From: AC-32 sp963736055
Lineage (GTDB): Bacteria; Actinomycetota; Thermoleophilia; Gaiellales; Gaiellaceae
Direction: 5' to 3'
Assembly: GCA_963736055.1 (NCBI GenBank)
Contig: CAVTNM010000009.1
Coordinates: 496,001 to 560,000 of the forward strand
Length of the DNA stretch: 64,000 nt
A model generated the notes under the pieces. That model did no database searches. It was not told the DNA's origin and was given only the letters and a program-made list of their open reading frames with translations. Of the stretch, positions 8,354-16,731 are shown piece by piece (the first letter of the stretch is position 1; each line of letters starts with the position of its first letter). The translations under genes were made by a program, and so were the position numbers.

Positions 8354-9135
8354 AGCGCCTTCTTCTCCTGGAGAAACTCAAGGATCTTCTCCGCCGCCGA
8401 GCCGTCGTCCTCGAGCTTGACCGTGTCACCGCGCGCCGGTGGATCGTGCAGCGCGTATACCTCCGTGCGCGAGCCCGCCTCGCCGACCTGATCGTCGCCG
8501 AGCCCGAGATCGGCGAGCGAGACCGTCTCCTGCGGCTTCTTCTTCGCGCCCATGATCCCCTTGAGCGACGGGTACCGCGGCTCGTTGATCGCGTCCGACA
8601 CCGCCACGACCGCGGGCAGAGGGGCCTCGATCACGTCGTAGCCGAACTCGGTCTGACGCTTGCCGACCAGCTTGCCGTCGTCGTGCTCCAGCTCGGCGAC
8701 CTGCGAGATCAGCGGTCGCTGCAGCCTGTCGGCCACGGCAGCCCAGAGGACGGCGCCGTCGGAGTCGTTGGCCTGCTGGCCGAAGAGCACGAGGTCGGGC
8801 TCCTCGTGCTCGAGCGCGGTGGCGAGCACGCGGCTGGTGGCGACCAGGTCCGAGCCGGCGGCGCCCTCGTCGCTCACGAGCACGACCCGATCGGCGCCCA
8901 TGGCGAGCGCCTTGCGCATCGCCTCGAGGGCGCGCTCCGGCCCGAGCGAGACCACGACCACCTCCACGGCCTCCGGCCCAATCGCCTCCTTGAGGGTGAG
9001 CGCCTCCTCGACGGCGTGCACGTCGAACTGGTTCAGCGCGCCCTCTCCCGAGCGGTCGAGCCGCTTCGTCTGAGGGTCGAGCCGGCGCTGGGCGGTCGCC
9101 TCGGGGACGTACTTGGCGCAGATGACGATCTTCAT
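8350..9135 (-). CDS. etfB: Electron transfer flavoprotein, beta subunit
   Basis: A 261-residue EtfB starting MKIVICAKYVPEAT. It carries the AMP-binding region (VLFGQQANDSDGAVLW) and the conserved recognition-loop region (LPAVVAVSDAINEPRYPSLKGIMGAKKK) that docks onto acyl-CoA dehydrogenases. It is the first gene of etfB-etfA-ETF-QO and diverges from the M23 peptidase gene across a 71-base gap. A TAGAGT sequence 9 bases before the start could be a -10 box, giving a nearly leaderless transcript (inference). Confidence 0.97.
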   Translation of the reverse strand: MKIVICAKYVPEATAQRRLDPQTKRLDRSGEGALNQFDVHAVEEALTLKEAIGPEAVEVVVVSLGPERALEAMRKALAMGADRVVLVSDEGAAGSDLVATSRVLATALEHEEPDLVLFGQQANDSDGAVLWAAVADRLQRPLISQVAELEHDDGKLVGKRQTEFGYDVIEAPLPAVVAVSDAINEPRYPSLKGIMGAKKKPQETVSLADLGLGDDQVGEAGSRTEVYALHDPPARGDTVKLEDDGSAAEKILEFLQEKKAL

Positions 9136-9206
9136 GCCGCGCGGACTCTACCGAGGCACCCCAGGGCCTCTGCTAGGGTCTTGCGCTTCGTGGCGAACCG
9201 GAGCTC

Positions 9207-10091
9207 GTGACCAGCCGCCGGACGACAGCCCGAGGAAGCCTTCTTCTCGTCGTCGCCCTCCTGACCCTCGCCGCCGGCGCGGCTGCCGCGCCCCCCGCGA
9301 AGATCATCTTCCCGGTGCTCGGGCCGGTGAGCTACACGGATGACTTCGGCGACGCGCGGCCGGGAGGCGTCCACCAGGGAGTCGACATCATCGCGCCGAA
9401 ACGCAACCTCGCGCTCGCCGCGGAGGCCGGAAAGGTCGAGTTCTGGAAGACGAGCGCGACGGCCGGCTGCATGCTCTATCTCCACGGCGCGAGCGGCACG
9501 ACGTACTACTACATCCACCTGAACAACGACCTCACGGCCCGCAACGACAACCGTGGCAAGTGCGTCCCCGGCACGGCGTACGCCAAGGGCCTGAAGAACG
9601 GCTCGAAGGTCTTCGCGGGGCAGCCCGTCGGCTACGTCGGCGACTCCGGCGACGCGAACGGGGCCCACGCGCACCTGCATTTCGAGCTGCACCCGGGCGG
9701 CAAGGGGGCGGTCGACCCGTACCCGTGGCTGCAGAAGGGGCAGCACCTGCTCTTCTCGGCCGCGCGTGGAACGCCGTTCACGCTCGAGCTGCGCGGGACG
9801 GTCTCGTCGGTGACCGACGAGTCGATCCAGCTCAAGACCAGCTCCGTCGTCGCCTGGCCGATGCGGCAGCGCCAGCCGGCCCTGCGCCGGCGACTGCTCG
9901 TGGCAGTGCCCGACTCGGCGACCGTCCAGGCCGTCGTCAGGCCCGGCAGGCCCGGGACGGCGGCCTACCTGACGGACGCGAGGGTCGGCCAGAAGGTCGT
10001 GGTCTGGACGACGCCCGCGCCGACGACGTTGAAGGCCGAGCGTGGCGACGACCTCGCCCTCAGCGCCTCCCTGATCTCGCTCGTCTCCTAG
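9207..10091 (+). CDS. Secreted M23 (LytM-type) metallopeptidase
   Basis: A 294-residue protein with an N-terminal signal peptide (residues 1-28, ending in AAA). The LytM domain has intact zinc ligands: HQGVD (H-x-x-x-D) and the AHAHLHFELHP H-x-H motif. Such enzymes cut peptidoglycan cross-links or bind peptidoglycan as activators of amidases. The C-terminal 95 residues form a beta-rich tail with no recognised domain. The start is GTG at 9207 with GGAG just upstream. It ends converging with the enoyl-CoA hydratase gene, overlapping its stop by 4 bases. Confidence 0.88.
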   Translation: MTSRRTTARGSLLLVVALLTLAAGAAAAPPAKIIFPVLGPVSYTDDFGDARPGGVHQGVDIIAPKRNLALAAEAGKVEFWKTSATAGCMLYLHGASGTTYYYIHLNNDLTARNDNRGKCVPGTAYAKGLKNGSKVFAGQPVGYVGDSGDANGAHAHLHFELHPGGKGAVDPYPWLQKGQHLLFSAARGTPFTLELRGTVSSVTDESIQLKTSSVVAWPMRQRQPALRRRLLVAVPDSATVQAVVRPGRPGTAAYLTDARVGQKVVVWTTPAPTTLKAERGDDLALSASLISLVS

Positions 10092-10792
10092 CGGCCCCTG
10101 AAGACCGGCTCGCGCTTCTCGGCGAAGGCCGTGAGACCCTCCTTCGCGTCCTCGCTCGCGAACAGGTCGCCGAAGTCGGCGCCCTCGCGCCGGAGGTTCT
10201 CCTCGTGGTCGCCCTGGAGTGACCGGTTGCAGGCTTGCTTGGCCGCCGCCAGGGCGACCGGGCTCTTAGCGGCGAGCAGGCCGGCGACCTCGTAGGCATG
10301 GTCGAGCACCGGGTCCGCGACGCCGTTCACGAGCCCAAGTCGCAGCGCCTCGTCGGCGTCTACCAGGCGGCCGGTCAGGATCAGCTCCTTCGCGATGCCG
10401 ACGGTAGTCGCGCGAGCGAGCCGCACCGTGCCTCCCCACCCCGGGATGATCCCGAGGTTGATCTCCGGCTGGCCCAGCTTGGCGTTGGGCGCCGCGTAGC
10501 GGAGGTCGCAGGCGAGCGCGAGCTCGCACCCGCCGCCGAGCGCGAAACCGTTGATCGCGGCGATCGTCGGCTTCGGCATCTCCTCCAGGAGCCGGCCGCA
10601 CTCGTGGCCCAGGCCGCCCCACGCCGTCGCCTCCTCCACCGACAGCCCGCTCATGTACTTGATGTCCGCCCCGGCGATGAAGGCGCGATCCCCTGCGCCC
10701 GTCAGGACGACGACCCGAGCTTCGGCGTTCGCCCCGAGCTCCGTGAGCCGGTCGTGCAACTCCTCCAGCGTCGGCCGGTCGAGAGCGTTCAT
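10088..10792 (-). CDS. Enoyl-CoA hydratase/isomerase family protein
   Basis: A crotonase-fold protein with the oxyanion-hole segments AFIAGADIKYM and INGFALGGGCELALACD and the two catalytic-position glutamates of hydratases (LGQPEINLGIIPGWGGTVRL). From the ATG at 10792 it has 234 residues. The family's first beta strand is encoded further upstream in frame (SISVAHDQGVATVTVDRPDA), so translation very likely begins at a CTG at 10855, overlapping the stop codon of the mutase small subunit, with GCGAGG about 7 bases upstream. Its place directly after a B12 acyl-CoA mutase subunit fits acyl-CoA metabolism. Confidence 0.9.
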   Translation of the reverse strand: MNALDRPTLEELHDRLTELGANAEARVVVLTGAGDRAFIAGADIKYMSGLSVEEATAWGGLGHECGRLLEEMPKPTIAAINGFALGGGCELALACDLRYAAPNAKLGQPEINLGIIPGWGGTVRLARATTVGIAKELILTGRLVDADEALRLGLVNGVADPVLDHAYEVAGLLAAKSPVALAAAKQACNRSLQGDHEENLRREGADFGDLFASEDAKEGLTAFAEKREPVFRGR

Positions 10793-10851
10793 CGCGTCGG
10801 GCCGGTCGACGGTGACGGTCGCGACCCCCTGGTCGTGCGCGACCGAGATGC

Positions 10852-11247
10852 TCAGGCGGGGACCTCGCCTTTGAGGAAGTCGACGATCTCTGCGGTCGGC
10901 GCCCCCGGGGTGAAGACCGCCGCGACGCCCTGGCGCCTGAGCTCGTCGGCGTCTTCGGTCGGGATCGTCCCTCCGAGGACGACGAGCACGTCCTCGGCCC
11001 CGTTCTCCTTCAGCCCGTCGAGGATTCGCGGCACGAGCGTCATGTGGGCCCCGGAGAGGATCGAGATCCCGACGGCGTCGGCATCTTCCTGAATCGCGGT
11101 CTCGACAATCTGCTCGGGGGTCTGGTGAAGTCCGGTGTAGATGACCTCCATTCCCGCATCACGGAGAGCGCGTGCGATGATCTTTGCCCCCCGGTCGTGG
11201 CCGTCAAGGCCGGGCTTTGCGATGACGACACGGATCTTGCGCGCCAT
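10852..11247 (-). CDS. Acyl-CoA mutase small (B12-binding) subunit, IcmB/McmA2-type
   Basis: A 131-residue stand-alone cobalamin-binding domain. It has the base-off/His-on signature LDGHDRGAK (D-x-H-x-x-G, His axial ligand), the SILSGAHM segment and the GGTIP loop that holds the nucleotide tail. It would pair with the separate large subunit at 13,376. Split mutases occur in archaea and in isobutyryl-CoA mutase of streptomycetes. The start ATG at 11247 is 7 bases downstream of TATACT, suggesting a leaderless mRNA. The enoyl-CoA hydratase follows, overlapping. Confidence 0.92.
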   Translation of the reverse strand: MARKIRVVIAKPGLDGHDRGAKIIARALRDAGMEVIYTGLHQTPEQIVETAIQEDADAVGISILSGAHMTLVPRILDGLKENGAEDVLVVLGGTIPTEDADELRRQGVAAVFTPGAPTAEIVDFLKGEVPA

Positions 11248-11254
11248 AGGCTTG

Positions 11255-11260
11255 AGTATA
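11255..11260 (-). promoter_or_regulatory. -10 box of the mutase small-subunit gene
   Basis: TATACT on the minus strand, followed by 7 bases and then the ATG at 11247. This spacing puts the predicted transcription start on the A of the start codon, i.e. a leaderless mRNA, common in Actinobacteria. There is no convincing -35 element 17 bases upstream. The box overlaps the first base of the divergent hydrolase gene. Confidence 0.55.
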
Positions 11261-11988
11261 TGAGCGTCAAACTGACCGTCGTCGGCTGCTCTCCGGCCTG
11301 GCCGAACCCGGGCGGAGCCCAGTCCGGCTACCTGCTCGACGGGCCGGGACGGCTGCTCCTGGACTGCGGTCCGGGCGTGCTCGCGAAGCTGCGGGAGCGC
11401 GAGGCGTGGCCTCGGGTGGACGCGATCGCGATCACCCACTGGCACCTCGACCACTGGGGCGACCTGGTGCCGTGGGTCTGGGGCTCGACCCTCGGCCCGG
11501 GGGAGGGAATCGATCCGCCGGTGCTCTGGGTGCCGCCCGACGGGCGCGACCTGCTGTGCTCGATCGGCCAGCGACTCGGGCGGCCGGAGATGTTCGAGCG
11601 GGCCTTCGACATGCACGAGTACGAGGACGGCAAGCCGTTCGAGGCGGCCGGGTTCGAGGTGACCGCGCACCGCGTCCTGCACTACGACCTGCTGGCCTTC
11701 GGGTTCCGGGCCTCGGCGAACGGGACGGTCGTGGGCTACTCGGGCGACTCGGGCCCGAGCGCGAGCCTCGCGGACATCGCCCGAGACGCCGACCTCTTCG
11801 TCTGCGAGGCCACGCTGATGCAGCCGAACCCCGAAGGCGGCACCCGCGGCCACCTCAGCGCCGTCGAGGCGCTCGAGGCGTTCGAGGCGGCGGGGGCCAA
11901 GCGGCTCCTGATCACGCATCGCCCGTCGGAGCGGCCGCTCGAGAACGGCTTCGAGCTCGCGACCGACGGCCTCGAGATCGACGTCTAG
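11260..11988 (+). CDS. MBL-fold metallo-hydrolase
   Basis: A 242-residue metallo-beta-lactamase-fold enzyme resembling RNase Z-like/YhfI-type hydrolases. Metal ligands visible: THWHLDHWGD (HxHxDH), the Asp in GYSGDSGPS and the His in GTRGHLSAVEA. A terminal His occurs in LLITHRPS. The substrate is unknown; tRNA maturation-like or phosphodiesterase activity is possible. It diverges from the mutase small-subunit gene with only 12 bases between start codons, and its 3' end overlaps the converging membrane-protein gene by 4 bases. Confidence 0.85.
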   Translation: MSVKLTVVGCSPAWPNPGGAQSGYLLDGPGRLLLDCGPGVLAKLREREAWPRVDAIAITHWHLDHWGDLVPWVWGSTLGPGEGIDPPVLWVPPDGRDLLCSIGQRLGRPEMFERAFDMHEYEDGKPFEAAGFEVTAHRVLHYDLLAFGFRASANGTVVGYSGDSGPSASLADIARDADLFVCEATLMQPNPEGGTRGHLSAVEALEAFEAAGAKRLLITHRPSERPLENGFELATDGLEIDV

Positions 11989-12767
11989 GAGGTAGGCGGC
12001 AGCGGCGGAAGCGTCCGCGAGTAGTCGCGGTCGGCGCGCCTGTTCCGCCGCCAGCCGCGGATCGCGAGGGCGATCGGGATGAGCACGATAAGGGCGAGCA
12101 CGCTCAGCGGCACCAGCACCCATGCCACCCCGAGCTGAGCCTTCGTCGCGCTGGGCTCCGGGCCGGAGGCGGCCTGGAGCGGGTTCGGATTCGGGTTGGT
12201 GGGCTGCGAGAGGCCTCCGCCGATCGGCTCGAAGTAGTCCACGAGCCAGCGGCGGCTCTTGCCGGCCCCGACCGCGCGCAGCTCCATCGAGAAGGTGGTC
12301 GTGCCCGTCGACGCGTGCGGCTTGGCCCAGATCAGCACGTCGTAGCGGGCGAAGTTGCCGTGCGAATAGCGCAGCTTCGATTTCGCGAAGGCGAAGTCCT
12401 TGATCGGGAAGGGGATCACCGGGATGTTCCCGCTGAGCCAGTCGCTGCGCTTCAGTCCCCCCTTGAGGTTCGAGGTGACGAGGTCGTACGACTGGTCGAG
12501 GTGGCGCCGCAGCACGGCCGTCCGCACGAAGATGTCGAGGGTGTGCTCGGAGCTCGCGAGGTCGCCCTTCGAGAGCGGCGTCGCGGGCGGCTCCTCATGC
12601 GTCACCTGAGGCTTGCCCGGGCTGAAGACCGACTTCTCGTGCCCGGTGTTCGGCCAGAGCAGGCCGATCGCGACCGCGCAGCCGGCAGCGACGAGAACGA
12701 ACAGCCCCCGAAAGGCCCTGCGCCTGCGCCGTGGCGAGGAGAGCAACCGCCTCACCCGCACCAGCAT
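11985..12767 (-). CDS. Unrecognised membrane protein, paralogue 1 (two TM)
   Basis: A 260-residue protein not assignable to a named family. An Arg-rich N-terminus (RRRRRAFRG) precedes a transmembrane helix (residues ~27-45), an extracytoplasmic domain follows, and a second helix near residues 215-238 leads to a short basic tail. The outer domain contains SYDLVTSNLKGGLKRSDWLSGNIPVIPF, written here in part as YDLVTSNLKGG and WLSGNIPV, shared with the proteins at 12,790 and 26,973. The fold around it looks like a small alpha+beta (SnoaL/NTF2-like) domain, but this is only an impression. It is last in a minus-strand run: mutase large subunit, paralogue 2, paralogue 1. Confidence 0.75.
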   Translation of the reverse strand: MLVRVRRLLSSPRRRRRAFRGLFVLVAAGCAVAIGLLWPNTGHEKSVFSPGKPQVTHEEPPATPLSKGDLASSEHTLDIFVRTAVLRRHLDQSYDLVTSNLKGGLKRSDWLSGNIPVIPFPIKDFAFAKSKLRYSHGNFARYDVLIWAKPHASTGTTTFSMELRAVGAGKSRRWLVDYFEPIGGGLSQPTNPNPNPLQAASGPEPSATKAQLGVAWVLVPLSVLALIVLIPIALAIRGWRRNRRADRDYSRTLPPLPPTS

Positions 12768-12789
12768 AGAGACGTGATCGGGCCTGCGT

Positions 12790-13344
12790 CTACGACGGGG
12801 CGGGAGCGCCGGGGGAGGCCTGCGGCAACGCGTAATCGACGAGCCAGCGCCCACCGACCTTCTTCACGATTACTTCGTAAAGCGTCGCCTGGACGCCTTG
12901 CTTGTTCGGCTTGGGCAGGACGACCACGTTGATATCGGCCTCGTTCTTGGTCGAGGAGTTGATCCGCGTGATCGCGGCCTTGTCGATCGGCACGCCGAGC
13001 GGAACGACGGGGATGTTGCCGGTCATCCACTGCTTGTGCGTGAGGCCGCCCCTCATGTTGGCGGTGCTGAGCCTCCAGCCCTCGTCGAGGTTCTTGCGCG
13101 CGACGGCGGTGAGGATGAAGCGTCCGACGGCGACCCGAGCCGCCTGCTCGACCGCAACCTGCTTCGTCACCTGCGGGCGCTGGGCAGGCTGGTTGCTGAA
13201 GGTCTCCTTCGTGTCGGCGGTGTTCCCGAACTTGACCACCAGGAACACGATCAATCCGACCGCGAGCAACCCGCCCGCGAACCACGGCAGCAGCTTGTTG
13301 AAGCGGCGCGAGGACAGAGCGGATTGGACGACGTTCACGGCCAT
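12790..13344 (-). CDS. Unrecognised membrane protein, paralogue 2 (one TM)
   Basis: A 184-residue relative of the neighbouring protein at 11,985, with a single N-terminal transmembrane helix (residues ~20-40) and an extracytoplasmic domain. The shared core reads WRLSTANMRGG followed by WMTGNIPVVP. It lacks the second helix and tail of paralogues 1 and 3, ending in a short Ala/Pro-rich stretch. It lies 22 bases upstream of paralogue 1 and 31 bases downstream of the mutase large subunit, so the three are probably co-transcribed. Role unknown. Confidence 0.75.
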   Translation of the reverse strand: MAVNVVQSALSSRRFNKLLPWFAGGLLAVGLIVFLVVKFGNTADTKETFSNQPAQRPQVTKQVAVEQAARVAVGRFILTAVARKNLDEGWRLSTANMRGGLTHKQWMTGNIPVVPLGVPIDKAAITRINSSTKNEADINVVVLPKPNKQGVQATLYEVIVKKVGGRWLVDYALPQASPGAPAPS

Positions 13345-13375
13345 CGAGATCGTAGACGACGAAAACCGGGCCGAG

Positions 13376-15043
13376 TTAGAAAACCGGCGTCTCGCGCCAG
13401 ACGCCCCAGACCTCGCGCAGGGCGTCGCACATCTCGCCCATGGTGACGTAGTCGCGGGCCGCTTCCACGAGCAGGGGCATCAGGTTGACGTCCTCGCGTG
13501 CCGCCCCTTCCTTCAGGCGCGCGAGCGCGTCCTCGACCGCGACGCCGTCGCGACGCGCGCGCAATGCCTGCACCCGGTCGACCTGCTTCTGCTCGAGCGC
13601 CGGGTCGATGCGCAGGATCTCGAGCTCGGGCTCGTCGGACAGCTGGTAGCGGTTGACGCCGACGATGATCCGCTGCCTCGCCTCGACCTCGGCCTGGTAG
13701 CGGAACGACGCCTCGGCGATCTCACGCTGCTGGAAGTTCTCCTTGATCGCCTCGATCACCCCGCCGAGCTTCTCGATCCGGTCGAAGTAGTCGCGGGCCT
13801 CCGCCTCGAGCCGGTTGGTCAGATCCTCGAGGTAGTAGGAGCCGCCCAGCGGGTCGATCGTGTTCACGACGCCCGTCTCGTGCGCGATCACCTGCTGCGT
13901 GCGCAGCGCCAGCCGGACGGCGTTCTCGGTCGGGAGCGCGAGCGCCTCGTCGAAGGAGTTCGTGTGCAGCGACTGCGTCCCGCCGAGGACGGCCGCCATA
14001 GCCTCCAGGGCGGTCCTGACGATGTTCACCTCCGGCTGCTGCGCTGTCAGGGAGACGCCCGCCGTCTGCGTGTGGAAGCGCATCAGCCACGACCGCGGGT
14101 TCTTCGCGCCGTAGCGGTCGCGAAGCTCGCGAGCCCAGATGCGCCTCGCCGCCCGGTACTTCGCGATCTCCTCGAAAAAGTCCAGGTGGGCGTTGAAGAA
14201 GAACGAGAGCCGCGGGGCGAAGTCGTCGACGTCGAGCCCGCGCTCGATCGCCGCGTCGACGTAGGCGAATCCGTTCGCGAGCGTGAACGCGAGCTCCTGG
14301 ACCGCATTCGAGCCCGCCTCACGGATGTGGTACCCCGAGATCGAGATCGGATGCCAGCGCGGCATCTCCTCGGCGCAGAACTCGACCATGTCCGTCACGA
14401 GGCGCATGGAAGGCTCCGGCGGGAAGATCCACTCCTTCTGCGCGATGTACTCCTTGAGGATGTCGGTCTGGATCGTCCCGCGGAGCTCGGCGCGCGGGAC
14501 TCCCTGCTGCTCGGCGACGCAGACGTAGAACGCGAGCAGCATCGCCGCAGGGCCGTTGATCGTCATCGAGGTCGAGACCTCGCCGAGCGGGATCCCTTCG
14601 AAGAGCGTCTCGGTGTCCGCGAGCGAGTCGATCGCCACGCCCTCGCGCCCGACCTCGCCGAGAGACCGGGCGTGGTCCGAGTCGTAGCCCATCAGCGTCG
14701 GCATGTCGAACGCCGTCGAGAGGCCGGTCTGGCCGTGCTCGAGCAGGTAGCGGAAGCGCTCGTTCGTCTCCGCGGCGGTACCGAAGCCGGCGAACTGACG
14801 CATCGTCCAGAGCTTGCCGCGGTACATCGACGGATAGACGCCGCGCGTGAACGGGAACACGCCGGGGTAGCCGAGGTCGCCGTCCTCGTCGACCTGCACG
14901 TCCTCGGCCGTGTAGAGCGGCTCGTTGTCGAGCCCGGAGATGGTCGTGAAGAGCTCCCCCTCGCGCTCCGGGGAGGCCTCGTAGAGCTCGCGGCGCCACT
15001 CCCCGCTGCCGCCGAGCCCCAGCCGGTCCTCGATGCTCGTCAC
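13376..15043 (-). CDS. B12-dependent acyl-CoA mutase large subunit, isobutyryl-CoA mutase-like
   Basis: A 555-residue TIM-barrel large subunit without its own B12 domain. Family motifs: GTIQTDILKEY, SISGYHIREAG, HTQTAGVSLTAQQPEVNIVRTALEAM and GGTQSLHTNSFDEALALPTE. Two residues that contact the substrate carboxylate in methylmalonyl-CoA mutase (Tyr89 and Arg207 of the Propionibacterium enzyme) are Phe84 (RQFAGFGT) and Gln202 (IAQKEW) here. Phe and Gln at these positions are characteristic of isobutyryl-CoA mutase, so isobutyryl-CoA/butyryl-CoA interconversion is more likely (inference). The start is GTG at 15043. Small subunit: 10,852; cofactor supply: adenosyltransferase at 20,614. Confidence 0.88.
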   Translation of the reverse strand: MTSIEDRLGLGGSGEWRRELYEASPEREGELFTTISGLDNEPLYTAEDVQVDEDGDLGYPGVFPFTRGVYPSMYRGKLWTMRQFAGFGTAAETNERFRYLLEHGQTGLSTAFDMPTLMGYDSDHARSLGEVGREGVAIDSLADTETLFEGIPLGEVSTSMTINGPAAMLLAFYVCVAEQQGVPRAELRGTIQTDILKEYIAQKEWIFPPEPSMRLVTDMVEFCAEEMPRWHPISISGYHIREAGSNAVQELAFTLANGFAYVDAAIERGLDVDDFAPRLSFFFNAHLDFFEEIAKYRAARRIWARELRDRYGAKNPRSWLMRFHTQTAGVSLTAQQPEVNIVRTALEAMAAVLGGTQSLHTNSFDEALALPTENAVRLALRTQQVIAHETGVVNTIDPLGGSYYLEDLTNRLEAEARDYFDRIEKLGGVIEAIKENFQQREIAEASFRYQAEVEARQRIIVGVNRYQLSDEPELEILRIDPALEQKQVDRVQALRARRDGVAVEDALARLKEGAAREDVNLMPLLVEAARDYVTMGEMCDALREVWGVWRETPVF

Positions 15044-15164
15044 AGGCGGATTGTGCCCGTTCGATCCCTCGGCGGGACGGTCTCCCTCACCCGTTCGGGG
15101 GATTTTCGGCGGCGATACGACTTGCAAGCCTAAAAAGCGCCTATCCCAGGGCGTCGCCCTGCCG

Positions 15165-16724
15165 ATGGAGCAGAGAGCGGAGATCATGGCTTCGAGCACC
15201 CAAAATCAGGCGAGCTTCTCCGGGCCGGGCGAGATTCTCGAGCCCCGGCCGCGCCTCGTGCTGCGCTTCGCGCTGTACACCGGCGTCGTGCTGCTCGCGG
15301 CGGGGCTCGCGACGCTCTGGATCGTCAATCGCGAGGTCGCCGACCGGGCCACGAAGACGATCGAGGCGCACACCCGAATGCTCGCGGAGCAAGACCTGCG
15401 TAGCCATCTACAGGCGTCGGACTTCGCCGCCTCGATGTCGGCCGCGCGGCGCAAGCAGCTCGACGATCTGTTCCGGAACAGCCTGCTCATCCCCGGCGTC
15501 GTCGGCGCGCGACTCGTGAACCGCGACGGCCGAATCACCTACGCGGCCCGCCATCAGCTGATCGGCACGCGCGTGACCTACCCCAACGCGCTCCGCGATG
15601 TGCTGGCGGGCGACTTCAGGCGGCGCGTCACACGAACCACCACGTGGCGCGGCGAGCAGAACGTGAAGGTTCTCCAGGCGCTCGTCCCCGTCAAGCCGGC
15701 CGCTTCGGCAGCTCCGCTCGGAGCGCTCGAGCTCGACCAGGACTACCGCGCAGTCGACGTCTCGATCGGAGACGCCCGCACCCGGCTCGCCCTCATCCTC
15801 GGGGCCGCGCTGCTCCTGCTGTACATGTCGCTCTTCCCGATTCTGCGCCGGATCACCCGCCAGCTAGAGACCCGCAACCGACGGCTGCGCGAGAACGCGG
15901 CGGAGCACGAGCGCCTGCTCGCGAGCGAGCGCGCGGCCCGCGCCGAGGCCGAGGCGGCGCAGCGGATGCTGTCCGAGCAGAACCAGCGCTTGCGTGAGCT
16001 CGATCAGCTCAAGGACGAGTTCGTCTCGCTCGTGTCCCACGAGCTGCGAACGCCCCTGACCTCGATCCGCGGCTACCTGGAGCTGCTGCTCGAGGAGGGC
16101 GGTGAGCTCCAGGAGGAGCAGCGCCGGTTCCTAGAGATCGTCGACCGCAACTCCGAGCGGCTCCTCCGGCTGGTGAGCGACCTGCTCTTCCTCGCCCAGA
16201 TCGAGGCGGGGAAGCTCGCGATCGACGTGAGCATGGTCGATCTCGGCGAGATCGTCGACGAGTGCGTCGAGACCTGGTCTCCGGTGGCGGCGGCCCGCGG
16301 CGTCGCCCTGACCTGCGCCGCGGACGAGCTGCCGAAGCTCCAGGGAGACCGCACTCGATTGGTGCAGGTGCTCGACAACCTCGTCTCGAACGCGCTCAAG
16401 TTCACGCCCCGCGGCGGCCGGGTCGAGGTGAGGCTGGCGGCGGCTGACGGCGTCGCGGCGGTGGAGGTGGAGGACACCGGCCTAGGAATCCCCGCCGCCG
16501 AGCAGCAGCAGCTGTTCGAGCGGTTCTTCCGCAGCTCGAGCGCCACGAAGCACGCCATCCCCGGCAGCGGCCTCGGTCTCACGATCACCAAGGCGATCGT
16601 GGAGCACCACGGTGGCCGCATCGAGCTGGAGAGCACCGAGGACATCGGCACGGTCGTCAGGGTCGAGCTTCCGATCTCCTCGGAGAGGAAGCTCCAACTG
16701 GACGCGCACGAGCTCGCCGCCTGA
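15165..16724 (+). CDS. Membrane sensor histidine kinase
   Basis: A 519-residue kinase. Two transmembrane helices (about residues 36-55 and 205-222) enclose a ~145-residue extracytoplasmic sensor resembling a single Cache domain. A coiled coil (EHERLLASERAARAEAEAAQ) leads to the catalytic core: H-box VSHELRTPLTSIRGY, N-box DNLVSNALKFTP, G1 DTGLGIP, F-box LFERFFRSS, G2 GSGLGLTI. All key residues are present. An alternative ATG lies at 15186; neither start has a strong ribosome-binding site. It converges tail to tail with an OmpR-type regulator 7 bases away, its likely partner. Confidence 0.92.
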   Translation: MEQRAEIMASSTQNQASFSGPGEILEPRPRLVLRFALYTGVVLLAAGLATLWIVNREVADRATKTIEAHTRMLAEQDLRSHLQASDFAASMSAARRKQLDDLFRNSLLIPGVVGARLVNRDGRITYAARHQLIGTRVTYPNALRDVLAGDFRRRVTRTTTWRGEQNVKVLQALVPVKPAASAAPLGALELDQDYRAVDVSIGDARTRLALILGAALLLLYMSLFPILRRITRQLETRNRRLRENAAEHERLLASERAARAEAEAAQRMLSEQNQRLRELDQLKDEFVSLVSHELRTPLTSIRGYLELLLEEGGELQEEQRRFLEIVDRNSERLLRLVSDLLFLAQIEAGKLAIDVSMVDLGEIVDECVETWSPVAAARGVALTCAADELPKLQGDRTRLVQVLDNLVSNALKFTPRGGRVEVRLAAADGVAAVEVEDTGLGIPAAEQQQLFERFFRSSSATKHAIPGSGLGLTITKAIVEHHGGRIELESTEDIGTVVRVELPISSERKLQLDAHELAA

Positions 16725-16731
16725 GCGAGCC

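Noticed and set aside
12902..15133. 743-codon open frame opposite the mutase large subunit
   Set aside because: Low-complexity antisense translation; no domain, and the opposite strand encodes a conserved enzyme.
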